Assembly (NCBI GenBank): GCA_934339005.1
Contig: CAKRHR010000046.1
Coordinates: 1 to 20,509, forward strand
Length of the DNA stretch: 20,509 nucleotides
From: an uncultured Catenibacillus sp.
GTDB lineage: Bacteria > Bacillota > Clostridia > Lachnospirales > Lachnospiraceae
Direction: 5' to 3'
Shown here: one piece after another, positions 1 through 6,571 of the stretch
Layout of the letters: the number at the start of each line of letters is the position of its first letter
Position numbering within the stretch: the first letter of the stretch is position 1
Notes under the pieces: generated by a model
Told to the model about the DNA's origin: nothing
Seen by the model: only the letters and a program-made list of their open reading frames with translations
Database searches by the model: none
Made by a program: the position numbers and the translations under genes

Positions 1-2
1 AA

Positions 3-89
3 CCAGCACTCGGTCTTAAGACTCGTAAGAAAAACAAGAAATCTAACAAGATGATTGTAAGAAGACGAGATGGAAGCAGCATTAAATAG
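3..89 (+). CDS. rplB: 50S ribosomal protein L2, C-terminal fragment (cut by window edge)
   Basis: Only the last 28 codons are present, read in the frame starting at base 3 and ending in TAG at 87-89. The peptide ends in a very basic tail with the residues KTRKKNKKSNK and RRRDGSSIK, which is the usual end of bacterial L2. L2 is a primary 23S rRNA-binding protein at the subunit interface, needed for subunit joining and peptidyl transfer. Its position directly before rpsS is the standard S10 operon order, which supports the call. The gene starts upstream of the window. Confidence 0.9.
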   Translation, partial: PALGLKTRKKNKKSNKMIVRRRDGSSIK

Positions 90-111
90 TAGAATCTAAG
101 GAGGTAACATC

Positions 112-390
112 ATGGCCAGATCACTTAAAAAAGGACCATTTGCAGACGCTCATTTACTTAAAAAAGTAGATGCAATGAACGCAGCAAACGACAAGTCAGT
201 TATCAAAACTTGGTCACGTCGTTCAACTATCTTCCCACAGATGGTTGGACATACAATCGCAGTTCATGACGGTAGAAAACATGTTCCTGTATATATTACA
301 GAAGATATGGTTGGACATAAATTAGGCGAATTCGTCGCAACAAGAACCTACAGAGGTCACGGAAAAGACGAAAAGAAATCAAGACGTTAG
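112..390 (+). CDS. rpsS: 30S ribosomal protein S19
   Basis: A 92-residue protein of normal family length. It opens with MARSLKKGPF and has the conserved GHKLGEF and RTYRGH segments near the C-terminus, followed by a basic tail (KDEKKSRR). S19 binds 16S rRNA in the head of the small subunit with S13, near the A-site finger of 23S rRNA. The ATG follows a GGAGG ribosome binding site, 23 bases after the rplB stop, so the two are cotranscribed. Nothing unusual is seen. Confidence 0.97.
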   Translation: MARSLKKGPFADAHLLKKVDAMNAANDKSVIKTWSRRSTIFPQMVGHTIAVHDGRKHVPVYITEDMVGHKLGEFVATRTYRGHGKDEKKSRR

Positions 391-418
391 TTGATAAGTT
401 TGAAAGGAGGTTCAATCC

Positions 419-805
419 ATGGCTAAAGGACATAGATCCCAAATCAAGAGAGAAAGAAATGCAAATAAAGATACTCGCCCAAGCGCAAAAGTTTCTTACG
501 CTAGAGTACCAGTTCAGAAAGCATGCTTCGTTCTTGATGCAATCAGAGGCAAGGATGTAAACACAGCACTCGCAATCCTGGCATACAACCCAAGATATGC
601 TTCAAGTGTTATAGAAAAATTATTAAAATCTGCAATCGCAAATGCAGAAAACAATAACGGTATGAACAGAGATAACCTTTATATTGAGGAATGCTTTGCA
701 AATAACGGACCTATCATGAAGAGAGTAAAACCAAGAGCACAGGGTAGAGCTTACAGAATCGAAAAGAGAATGAGCCATATCACTGTTGTGCTTAATGAAA
801 GATAA
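419..805 (+). CDS. rplV: 50S ribosomal protein L22
   Basis: A 128-residue protein. The core matches L22 from about residue 20 onward, with the long beta-hairpin region at about residues 85-112 (basic, PRAQGRAYRIEKRMSHI) that lines the nascent-peptide exit tunnel and is a known site of macrolide-resistance changes. The first 20 or so residues form a charged, lysine/arginine-rich N-terminal extension compared with the roughly 110-residue forms of many bacteria. AAGGAGG lies just upstream of the ATG, in the short gap after rpsS. I see no resistance-type deletion in the hairpin, but no close reference is available here. Confidence 0.96.
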   Translation: MAKGHRSQIKRERNANKDTRPSAKVSYARVPVQKACFVLDAIRGKDVNTALAILAYNPRYASSVIEKLLKSAIANAENNNGMNRDNLYIEECFANNGPIMKRVKPRAQGRAYRIEKRMSHITVVLNER

Positions 806-816
806 GGAGGAGAATC

Positions 817-1473
817 ATGGGACAGAAAGTTAATCCTCACGGCCTCAGAGTCGGAATTATTAAGGATTGGAACTCTAAATGGTATGCAGATGCTGATTTT
901 GCAGACAACCTTGTAGAAGATTACAATATCAGAACATACCTTAAAAAGAGATTATATAACTCAGGTGTTTCTAAGATCGAAATCGAAAGAGCATCAGATA
1001 GATTAAAAGTTATCGTTTATACAGCTAAACCGGGCGTTGTTATCGGTAAAGGCGGTTCAGAAATCGAAAAAGTTAAAAAAGAAGTTTCTAAACTGACAAG
1101 CAAAAAATTATTAATCGACATTAAAGAAGTTAAAAGACCAGACAGAGATGCTCAGCTTGTTGCTGAAAACATCGCTGCACAGCTTGAAAACCGTGTATCT
1201 TTCAGACGTGCTATGAAATCTGCTATGCAGAGAACAATGCGTGCTGGCTGCAAGGGTATCAAAACAGCTGTTTCAGGTCGTCTTGGCGGCGCTGATATGG
1301 CTCGTACAGAATTCTACAGCGAAGGTACTATTCCACTTCAGACACTTAGAGCAGATATTGATTACGGATTTGCAGAAGCCGATACAACATATGGTAAACT
1401 TGGTGTTAAGACATGGATTTACCATGGCGAAGTACTTCCAACGAAAGGTCACAAGGAAGGGAGCGATAAATAA
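817..1473 (+). CDS. rpsC: 30S ribosomal protein S3
   Basis: A 218-residue protein of normal length. It starts MGQKVNPHGLRVGI, typical of S3. A type II KH RNA-binding domain is visible, with the GxxG loop as GKGG at residues 77-80. The C-terminal half carries the conserved ARTEFYSEGTIPLQTLRADI segment. S3 sits at the mRNA entry tunnel with S4 and S5 and contributes to the ribosomal helicase. The ribosome binding site AGGAGG starts in the rplV stop region and the gap is 11 bases. The stop codon overlaps the rplP start (TAATG), so translation of the two is probably coupled. Confidence 0.97.
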   Translation: MGQKVNPHGLRVGIIKDWNSKWYADADFADNLVEDYNIRTYLKKRLYNSGVSKIEIERASDRLKVIVYTAKPGVVIGKGGSEIEKVKKEVSKLTSKKLLIDIKEVKRPDRDAQLVAENIAAQLENRVSFRRAMKSAMQRTMRAGCKGIKTAVSGRLGGADMARTEFYSEGTIPLQTLRADIDYGFAEADTTYGKLGVKTWIYHGEVLPTKGHKEGSDK

Positions 1474-1910
1474 TGTTAATGCCTAAAAGAGTGAAACGCC
1501 GTAAACAGTTCCGTGGCAGCATGAGAGGAACTGCACAGCGTGGCAATAAAATCAACTATGGTGAATACGGTATCGTGGCTATGGAGCCAGGCTGGATTAA
1601 ATCAAACCAGATTGAAGCAGCCCGTATCGCTATGACACGTTACATCAAACGTGGTGGTAAAGTTTGGATTAAAATTTTCCCTGACAAACCAGTAACTACA
1701 AAACCAGCTGAAACACGTATGGGTTCCGGTAAAGGAACACTTGAATACTGGGTAGCTGTTGTTAAACCGGGTCGCGTAATGTTCGAAATCGCCGGTGTAT
1801 CAGAAGAAATCGCTAGAGAAGCGCTTCGTCTGGCAACACACAAGCTTCCAATCAAGTGTAAAGTTGTTTCTCGCGCAGATTTAGAAGGCGGTGATAACAG
1901 TGAAAACTAA
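1473..1910 (+). CDS. rplP: 50S ribosomal protein L16
   Basis: A 145-residue protein of normal length. It starts MLMPKRVKRRKQFRG, matching the family, and carries GYIDxxQIEAARIAMTR-type sequence (SNQIEAARIAMTRYIKR) plus the conserved RMGSGKG and WVAVVKPG segments. L16 binds the 50S subunit near the A-site tRNA elbow and is needed for late 50S assembly. The start ATG shares one base with the rpsC stop, and GGAAGGGAG upstream serves as ribosome binding site. The 3' end overlaps rpmC by 11 bases if rpmC starts at 1900. Confidence 0.97.
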   Translation: MLMPKRVKRRKQFRGSMRGTAQRGNKINYGEYGIVAMEPGWIKSNQIEAARIAMTRYIKRGGKVWIKIFPDKPVTTKPAETRMGSGKGTLEYWVAVVKPGRVMFEIAGVSEEIAREALRLATHKLPIKCKVVSRADLEGGDNSEN

Positions 1911-2112
1911 GAATTATGTTAATGAATTGAAAGCAAAAACTGTTGAACAGTTAAACGATGAATTAGTAGGCGCTAAAAAGGAACTTTTTAACTTAAGATT
2001 CCAGAATGCTACTAATCAGTTAGATAATACAAGCAGAATCAAAGACGTTCGTAGAAATATTGCCAGAATTCAGACAGTCATCACTGAAAAGAAGGCAAAC
2101 GCTGCTGAGTAA
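1900..2112 (+). CDS. rpmC: 50S ribosomal protein L29
   Basis: A 70-residue, mostly helical protein with the L29 core ELNDELVGAKKELFNLRFQ and a basic C-terminal helix. L29 lies at the exit-tunnel rim and helps form the docking site for the signal recognition particle and trigger factor. I chose the GTG at 1900, giving MKTKNYVNELK, because AAGGCGG at about 1884-1890 is well spaced for it. A GTG at 1891 in the same frame would abut that site and add three residues. The gene overlaps the end of rplP by 11 bases. Confidence 0.93.
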   Translation: MKTKNYVNELKAKTVEQLNDELVGAKKELFNLRFQNATNQLDNTSRIKDVRRNIARIQTVITEKKANAAE

Positions 2113-2150
2113 TTAAAATGCCCGACTAGCTGGCAGAAAGGAGTATTATC

Positions 2151-2408
2151 GTGGAAGAAAGAAATCTTAGAAAAACAAGAGTTGGTGTTGTTGTAAGCGA
2201 TAAAATGGATAAAACAATCACTGTTGCTATTCAGGACCGTGTAAAACATCCTCTCTACAAAAAGATTGTCGATAGAACTTACAAATTAAAAGCTCATGAT
2301 GAAAACAATGAGTGTAAAATTGGTGATAGAGTAAAAGTTATGGAAACAAGACCATTATCTAAAGATAAGAGATGGAGACTTGTAGAAATTATCGAAAAAG
2401 CTAAATAA
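2151..2408 (+). CDS. rpsQ: 30S ribosomal protein S17
   Basis: An 85-residue protein of normal length with the S17 signature GVVVSDKMDKTITV near the N-terminus and RPLSKDKRWRLVEII at the C-terminus. S17 is an OB-fold protein that binds 16S rRNA early in 30S assembly. The start is GTG at 2151, supported by GAAAGGAG at 2136-2143. The 38-base gap after rpmC holds this site and a short TGCC/GGCA inverted repeat that is too small to interpret. Confidence 0.96.
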   Translation: MEERNLRKTRVGVVVSDKMDKTITVAIQDRVKHPLYKKIVDRTYKLKAHDENNECKIGDRVKVMETRPLSKDKRWRLVEIIEKAK

Positions 2409-2436
2409 TTTAGCTATACATTTAGGAGGTAGAGTT

Positions 2437-2805
2437 ATGGTACAGCAGGAGACCAGACTTCGTGTTGCCGACAACACAGGTGCCAAAGAATTACTTTGCA
2501 TCCGCGTTATGGGTGGTTCAACAAGAAGATATGCGAATATTGGTGATACAATTGTTGCTACGGTCAAAGATGCAACACCAGGCGGTGTTGTTAAAAAAGG
2601 CGATGTAGTTAAAGCCGTTGTAGTTCGTACTGTAAAAGGCGCTCGTCGTAAAGACGGTTCTTATATTAGATTTGATGAAAATGCAGCCGTTATCATTAAA
2701 GATGATGGCAATCCAAGAGGTACACGTATTTTTGGACCAGTAGCAAGAGAATTAAGAGAGAAACAGTTCATGAAGATCGTTTCTTTAGCACCAGAAGTAC
2801 TGTAA
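2437..2805 (+). CDS. rplN: 50S ribosomal protein L14
   Basis: A 122-residue protein, the standard length. It starts MVQQETRLRVADNTGAKE and has the conserved GDxIxATVKxAxPG region and the RGTRIFGPVARELRE end. L14 lies on the 50S interface, contacts 16S helix 14 in the assembled ribosome, and is the binding site for the silencing factor RsfS. It is the first gene of the classical spc operon, but here no terminator separates it from rpsQ: the gap is 28 bases and contains only AGGAGG, so the S10 and spc blocks look like one transcription unit. Confidence 0.97.
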   Translation: MVQQETRLRVADNTGAKELLCIRVMGGSTRRYANIGDTIVATVKDATPGGVVKKGDVVKAVVVRTVKGARRKDGSYIRFDENAAVIIKDDGNPRGTRIFGPVARELREKQFMKIVSLAPEVL

Positions 2806-2818
2806 GGAGGTGTCGACA

Positions 2819-3130
2819 ATGTCTAAAATGAAACTTAAAAAAGGCGATTTAGTTAAAGTTATCGCTGGTAAAGATAAAGGCAAAGACGGCAAGATTATCG
2901 CTGTAAATCATAAAGATAATACAGTTATTGTTGAAGGTGTAAACATGATCACAAAACATCAGAAACCTTCAGCAACAAATCAGCAGGGCGGCATCATCCA
3001 TCAGGAAGCCCCATTAAATGCATCTAACGTTATGTACAGCCTGAACGGTAAAGCTGTTCGTATCGGTTATAAAGTTGAAGATGGCAAAAAAGTTCGTATT
3101 GCCAGACCAAACGGCGAAGTCATTGACTAA
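2819..3130 (+). CDS. rplX: 50S ribosomal protein L24
   Basis: A 103-residue protein. A KOW motif is seen at about residues 9-26 (GDLVKVIAGKDKGKDGKI), and the sequence GVNMITKHQKPS is typical of L24. L24 is one of the first proteins to bind 23S rRNA and initiates 50S assembly. I chose ATG at 2819 (MSKMKLKKGD) because TAAGGAGG at 2803-2810 is well placed for it. A GTG at 2810 is in frame but lies inside that site. The gap to rplN is 13 bases. Confidence 0.96.
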   Translation: MSKMKLKKGDLVKVIAGKDKGKDGKIIAVNHKDNTVIVEGVNMITKHQKPSATNQQGGIIHQEAPLNASNVMYSLNGKAVRIGYKVEDGKKVRIARPNGEVID

Positions 3131-3152
3131 TTGAGAAAGGAGGGCGCCGAAG

Positions 3153-3695
3153 TTGAGTAGTAGATTAAAAGAAACTTACCAGAACGAAATTGCTGCAGCT
3201 ATGCAGGCAAAATTCGGATATAAAAATGTTATGCAGATTCCTAAACTTGATAAAATTGTTATCAATATGGGTGTCGGCGAAGCAAAAGAAAACTCCAAAA
3301 CACTTGACTCTGCAGTGAAAGACCTTGAAATTATTGCAGGCCAGAAAGTTGTTGTTACAAGAGCTAAAAAATCAGTCGCTAACTTCAAGATTCGTGAAGG
3401 CATGCCAATCGGCTGCAAAGTTACACTTCGTGGTGACAAGATGTACGAATTCGCAGATCGTCTGATTAACCTTGCACTTCCTCGAGTTCGTGACTTTAGA
3501 GGTGTAAGTGCTGATGCTTTTGATGGTAGAGGTAACTATGCATTAGGTATTAAAGAACAGCTGATTTTCCCTGAAATCGAATACGATAAAGTGGATAAAG
3601 TCAGAGGTATGGATGTTATCTTCGTTACAACAGCACATACAGATGAAGAAGCCCGTGAATTATTAAGATTATTTGGTATGCCATTTAAGAAATAA
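3153..3695 (+). CDS. rplE: 50S ribosomal protein L5
   Basis: A 180-residue protein of normal length with the family segments PKLDKIVINMGVGEA, FKIREGMPIGCKVTLRG and LPRVRDFRGV. L5 binds 5S rRNA with L18 and contacts P-site tRNA and S13 at the central protuberance. The start is TTG at 3153, a rare initiator, supported by AAAGGAGGG at 3136-3144 with an 8-base spacing and by the fact that MSSRLKETY aligns with normal L5 N-termini. No in-frame ATG lies nearby upstream. Confidence 0.95.
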   Translation: MSSRLKETYQNEIAAAMQAKFGYKNVMQIPKLDKIVINMGVGEAKENSKTLDSAVKDLEIIAGQKVVVTRAKKSVANFKIREGMPIGCKVTLRGDKMYEFADRLINLALPRVRDFRGVSADAFDGRGNYALGIKEQLIFPEIEYDKVDKVRGMDVIFVTTAHTDEEARELLRLFGMPFKK

Positions 3696-3723
3696 GGCGA
3701 AGTTTTAAGGAGGTAATTATTTC

Positions 3724-3909
3724 ATGGCTAAAACAGCAATGAAAGTAAAACAGCAGCGTCCTGCTAAATTCTCTACAAGAGAATACAACCGCTGTAGAAT
3801 TTGTGGTCGTCCACATGCTTACTTAAGAAAATATGGTATCTGCAGAATTTGTTTCCGTGAATTAGCCTACAAAGGTGAAATTCCAGGCGTTACAAAAGCA
3901 AGCTGGTAG
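3724..3909 (+). CDS. rpsZ: 30S ribosomal protein S14, zinc-binding (type Z)
   Basis: A 61-residue short S14, the usual length of the zinc-containing form. Four zinc ligands are visible as CRIC at residues 24-27 and CRIC at 40-43, written C-x2-C-x12-C-x2-C. S14 binds the 3' domain of 16S rRNA in the 30S head. Many Firmicutes carry an additional zinc-free paralogue elsewhere, controlled by the zinc regulator Zur; whether this genome does cannot be seen here. TTAAGGAGG lies just before the start, and the stop overlaps the rpsH ribosome binding site. Confidence 0.96.
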   Translation: MAKTAMKVKQQRPAKFSTREYNRCRICGRPHAYLRKYGICRICFRELAYKGEIPGVTKASW

Positions 3910-3921
3910 GAGGTAAAGTAA

Positions 3922-4323
3922 ATGAATATGAGCGATCCAATTGCAGATATGCTTACAAGAATTCGTAATGCGAATACTGCAAAACATGATACAGTTGATA
4001 TTCCTGCTTCAAAGATGAAAGAAGACATCGCTAAGATTCTTCTTGAAGAAGGTTATATTAAAGGCTATGAAATCACTGAAAACGGCGTTATCAGAACAAT
4101 GACAGTGACTTTAAAATATGGCAAAGATAAAAACCAGAAGACAATCACAGGTATCAAGAGAATTTCAAAACCTGGTCTTCGTGTTTACGCAAATACAGAG
4201 AACATGCCTAAAGTACTTGGCGGTCTTGGTATTGCAATCATCTCAACAAACAAGGGTGTCGTAACAGATAAAGTTGCAAGACAGTTAAATGTCGGCGGCG
4301 AAGTTCTGGCATTCGTTTGGTAA
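3922..4323 (+). CDS. rpsH: 30S ribosomal protein S8
   Basis: A 133-residue protein of normal length. It has the N-terminal sequence SDPIADMLTRIRNA and a C-terminal GGEVLAFVW that is diagnostic for S8. S8 binds helix 21 of 16S rRNA and is a central assembly protein. In E. coli it also represses the spc operon by binding its mRNA. ATG at 3922 is preferred over ATG at 3928 because TAGGAGG at 3907-3913 is 8 bases upstream. Downstream lies a 130-base structured gap before rplF, which is long for this operon. Confidence 0.97.
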   Translation: MNMSDPIADMLTRIRNANTAKHDTVDIPASKMKEDIAKILLEEGYIKGYEITENGVIRTMTVTLKYGKDKNQKTITGIKRISKPGLRVYANTENMPKVLGGLGIAIISTNKGVVTDKVARQLNVGGEVLAFVW

Positions 4324-4330
4324 TAAAAAA

Positions 4331-4449
4331 TACCAGCTCACCGGTACGAGTGTGAGTGTACCTTGTGCGAACGGACTATCTTGGAATAGCCTAGTAGCGC
4401 AAGGAAGTAACTTATAGTAACAGCATTATTATAACGAAAATGGAGGTAC
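4331..4449 (+). promoter_or_regulatory. Candidate structured RNA element upstream of rplF
   Basis: The rpsH-rplF gap contains several clear complementary segments. An 8-bp stem joins 4361-4368 to 4397-4404. Inside it, past an internal loop, GG-(A bulge)-CTAT at 4373-4379 pairs with ATAGCC at 4386-4391 around a six-base loop. Upstream, GCTCAC at 4336-4341 can pair with GTGAGT at 4352-4357, while GGTAC at 4343-4347 can pair with GTACC at 4358-4362. The GTACCTT at 4358-4364 can also pair with GAGGTAC at 4443-4449, over the rplF ribosome binding site. These pairings compete, as in a regulatory switch. The role is inferred only; no Rfam family is recognised by eye. Confidence 0.5.
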
Positions 4450-4453
4450 GGGC

Positions 4454-4996
4454 ATGTCTAGAATAGGAAGAATGCCAATCGCTATCCCTGCAGGTGTAAC
4501 TGTAGAAATAGCAGAAAATAACAAAGTGACTGTTAAAGGTCCTAAGGGTACTCTTGAAAGAGTATTAGCTCCTGAGATGGAAATCAAAATGGAAGATGGT
4601 CATGTAGTCGTAACAAGACCAAATGACTTAAAGAGAATGAAATCATTACATGGTCTGACAAGAACACTGATCCACAACATGGTTGTAGGTGTTACAGATG
4701 GCTATTCAAAAGTTCTTGAAATCAACGGCGTTGGTTACAGAGCTCAGAAACAGGGCAACAAGTTAATTTTATCATTAGGTTATTCACATCCTGTAGAGAT
4801 GATCGACCCAGAAGGTTTAACAACTACTCTGGAAGGTCAGAACAAGATTACTGTTTCCGGTATTGATAAAGAAAAAGTAGGCCAGTACGCTGCTGAAATC
4901 AGAGATAAGAGAAGACCTGAACCTTATAAGGGCAAAGGTATCAAGTATGCTGACGAAGTAATCAGACGTAAAGTCGGTAAGACTGGTAAGAAATAG
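4454..4996 (+). CDS. rplF: 50S ribosomal protein L6
   Basis: A 180-residue protein of normal length. It begins MSRIGRMPIAIP and ends with the conserved RRPEPYKGKGIKYADE region and a basic tail. The two repeated alpha/beta domains typical of L6 fit the length. L6 lies near the sarcin-ricin loop and the factor-binding site and is needed for late 50S assembly. The ATG follows GGAGG at 4442-4446. That site can be paired by an upstream segment (see the candidate RNA element), so expression may be set separately from rpsH. Confidence 0.97.
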   Translation: MSRIGRMPIAIPAGVTVEIAENNKVTVKGPKGTLERVLAPEMEIKMEDGHVVVTRPNDLKRMKSLHGLTRTLIHNMVVGVTDGYSKVLEINGVGYRAQKQGNKLILSLGYSHPVEMIDPEGLTTTLEGQNKITVSGIDKEKVGQYAAEIRDKRRPEPYKGKGIKYADEVIRRKVGKTGKK

Positions 4997-5013
4997 TAAA
5001 GGAGTGAAAATCA

Positions 5014-5382
5014 ATGGTTAGTAAAGAATGTAGATCTGAAATTCGTGAAAAGAAACATAAGAAAATCCGTAACCGTTTTTCAGGAACGGCAGAACGTCCT
5101 CGTTTAGCTGTATTCAGAAGTAATAATCATATTTACGCTCAAATTATCGATGATACGGTTGGTAACACACTCGTAGCTGCTTCAACAATGGAAAAAGAAA
5201 TCAAGGCCAGCGTAGAAAAAACTAACGATGTAGCTGCTGCTGCAGCTGTTGGTACAGCAATCGCTAAAAAGGCTTTAGATAAAGGTATTACAGAAGTAGT
5301 ATTCGATAGAGGCGGATTTATTTATCAGGGTAAAATTCAGGCATTAGCTGATGCAGCTAGAGAAGCTGGATTACAGTTCTAG
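5014..5382 (+). CDS. rplR: 50S ribosomal protein L18
   Basis: A 122-residue protein of normal length. It has a basic N-terminal tail, the RLAVFRSNNHIYAQIIDD strand region and a C-terminal YQGKIQALADAAREAGL that is typical of L18. L18 binds 5S rRNA together with L5 and loads it into the central protuberance. AAGGAG lies just upstream of the ATG, 17 bases after the rplF stop. Nothing unusual is seen. Confidence 0.97.
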   Translation: MVSKECRSEIREKKHKKIRNRFSGTAERPRLAVFRSNNHIYAQIIDDTVGNTLVAASTMEKEIKASVEKTNDVAAAAAVGTAIAKKALDKGITEVVFDRGGFIYQGKIQALADAAREAGLQF

Positions 5383-5392
5383 GAGGAAAAAC

Positions 5393-5902
5393 ATGAAACG
5401 TGAAATTATTGATGCAAGCCAACTGGAATTAACTGAAAAAGTCGTTTCAATCAAACGTGTAACTAAAGTAGTTAAAGGTGGACGTAACATGCGTTTCGCA
5501 GCTTTAGTAGTTGTTGGTGACGGCAACGGTCATGTTGGCGCTGGTTTAGGTAAAGCAGCTGAAGTTCCTGAAGCTATTCGCAAGGGAAAAGAAGATGCAA
5601 TGAAAAAATTAATCTCAGTTCCTTTGGATGAAAACGGAAGTATCACACATGATAATCTGGGTGTATTCGGCAGTGCACAGGTACTGTTAAAGAAGGCTCC
5701 TCAGGGTACTGGTATCATCGCCGGTGGTCCTGCACGTAACGTGCTTGAACTTGCTGGTTACAAGAATATCCGTACAAAATCATTAGGATCTAACAACAAA
5801 CAGAACGTAGTTCTTGCTACAATCGAAGGTCTTGCAAATCTTGTAACTCCTGAAGAAGTTGCTAAGAAACGTGGCAAATCAGTTGAAGAGATTCTTGCGT
5901 AA
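5393..5902 (+). CDS. rpsE: 30S ribosomal protein S5
   Basis: A 169-residue protein. An N-terminal double-stranded RNA-binding-like domain is visible (VVSIKRVTKVVKGGRNMRF, then GDGNGHVGAGLGKA), followed by the C-terminal S5 fold (GTGIIAGGPARNVLELAG). S5 works with S3 and S4 at the mRNA entry and in decoding fidelity; the spectinomycin loop near KVVKGGRNM looks intact. I place the start at ATG 5393, 8 bases after AGGAGG, rather than at an upstream ATG inside rplR. The S5 family N-terminus fits this choice. Confidence 0.97.
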   Translation: MKREIIDASQLELTEKVVSIKRVTKVVKGGRNMRFAALVVVGDGNGHVGAGLGKAAEVPEAIRKGKEDAMKKLISVPLDENGSITHDNLGVFGSAQVLLKKAPQGTGIIAGGPARNVLELAGYKNIRTKSLGSNNKQNVVLATIEGLANLVTPEEVAKKRGKSVEEILA

Positions 5903-5919
5903 GAAGGAGGCATTTTAAG

Positions 5920-6102
5920 ATGGCAGATAAATTAAAGATTACTTTAGTTAAATCCCCAATTGGTGCAATTCCTAAACATAGAGCAACTGTTGAAGCTTTA
6001 GGTCTTAAGAAAATGCATAAAACAGTTGAAATGCCAGATAACGCTGCAGTTAGAGGCATGGTTGCTCAGGTTAAACATTTAGTTAAAGTAGAAGAAATCT
6101 AA
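5920..6102 (+). CDS. rpmD: 50S ribosomal protein L30
   Basis: A 60-residue protein, the normal size for bacterial L30. It has the conserved core LVKSPIGAIPKHRATVEALGL and ends VKHLVKVEEI. L30 binds 23S rRNA at the back of the 50S subunit. AAGGAGG precedes the ATG, 17 bases downstream of rpsE, in the standard spc order rpsE-rpmD-rplO. Confidence 0.96.
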   Translation: MADKLKITLVKSPIGAIPKHRATVEALGLKKMHKTVEMPDNAAVRGMVAQVKHLVKVEEI

Positions 6103-6130
6103 TAGATTATTTCAGTAAGGAGGTGCACAC

Positions 6131-6571
6131 ATGAATTTATCAGAATTAAGACCTGCAGAAGGTTCTAAACATAGTGATAATTTCAGAAGAGGCCGTGGAC
6201 ATGGTTCAGGAAATGGCAAGACAGCAGGTAAGGGTCATAAAGGTCAGAAAGCTCGTTCAGGAGCACCAAGACCAGGCTTTGAAGGTGGTCAGATGCCATT
6301 ATATAGAAGACTTCCTAAGAGAGGATTTACAAACAGAAATTCCAAAGAAATCGTTGGTATCAATGTAGATGCTCTTAACAGATTTGAAGATGGTGCAGAA
6401 GTATCAATCGTTACACTTGTACAGGCAGGTGTAGTTTCAAATCCTAAGGATGGCGTTAAGATTCTTGGTAACGGTGAGCTTACAAAGAAATTAAATGTAA
6501 AAGCTACTGCTTTTTCAGCAGGAGCAGAAGAAAAAATTAAAGCTCTGGGTGGAACAGTAGAGGTGATCTAA
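6131..6571 (+). CDS. rplO: 50S ribosomal protein L15
   Basis: A 146-residue protein of normal length. The N-terminal extended tail is glycine and basic-residue rich (GRGHGSGNGKTAGKGHKGQK), which threads into 23S rRNA, and the C-terminal half carries the globular domain (VDALNRFEDGAEVSIVTL). L15 acts late in 50S assembly. AAGGAGG precedes the ATG. The stop TAA shares its last base with the secY ATG (TAATG), implying coupled translation. Confidence 0.97.
   Translation: MNLSELRPAEGSKHSDNFRRGRGHGSGNGKTAGKGHKGQKARSGAPRPGFEGGQMPLYRRLPKRGFTNRNSKEIVGINVDALNRFEDGAEVSIVTLVQAGVVSNPKDGVKILGNGELTKKLNVKATAFSAGAEEKIKALGGTVEVI

Noticed and set aside
3176..3439. Minus-strand open frames across the window, such as this one opposite rplE
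   Set aside because: They lie fully opposite well-supported genes, lack ribosome binding sites and have no recognisable domains; they are by-products of the coding strand.
4336..4362. Reading the rpsH-rplF pairings as an H-type pseudoknot (6-bp and 5-bp stems interleaved)
   Set aside because: The order fits, but no base separates the two 3' strands and only one base joins the two 5' strands, which leaves no room to cross the helices. Competing hairpins are more likely.
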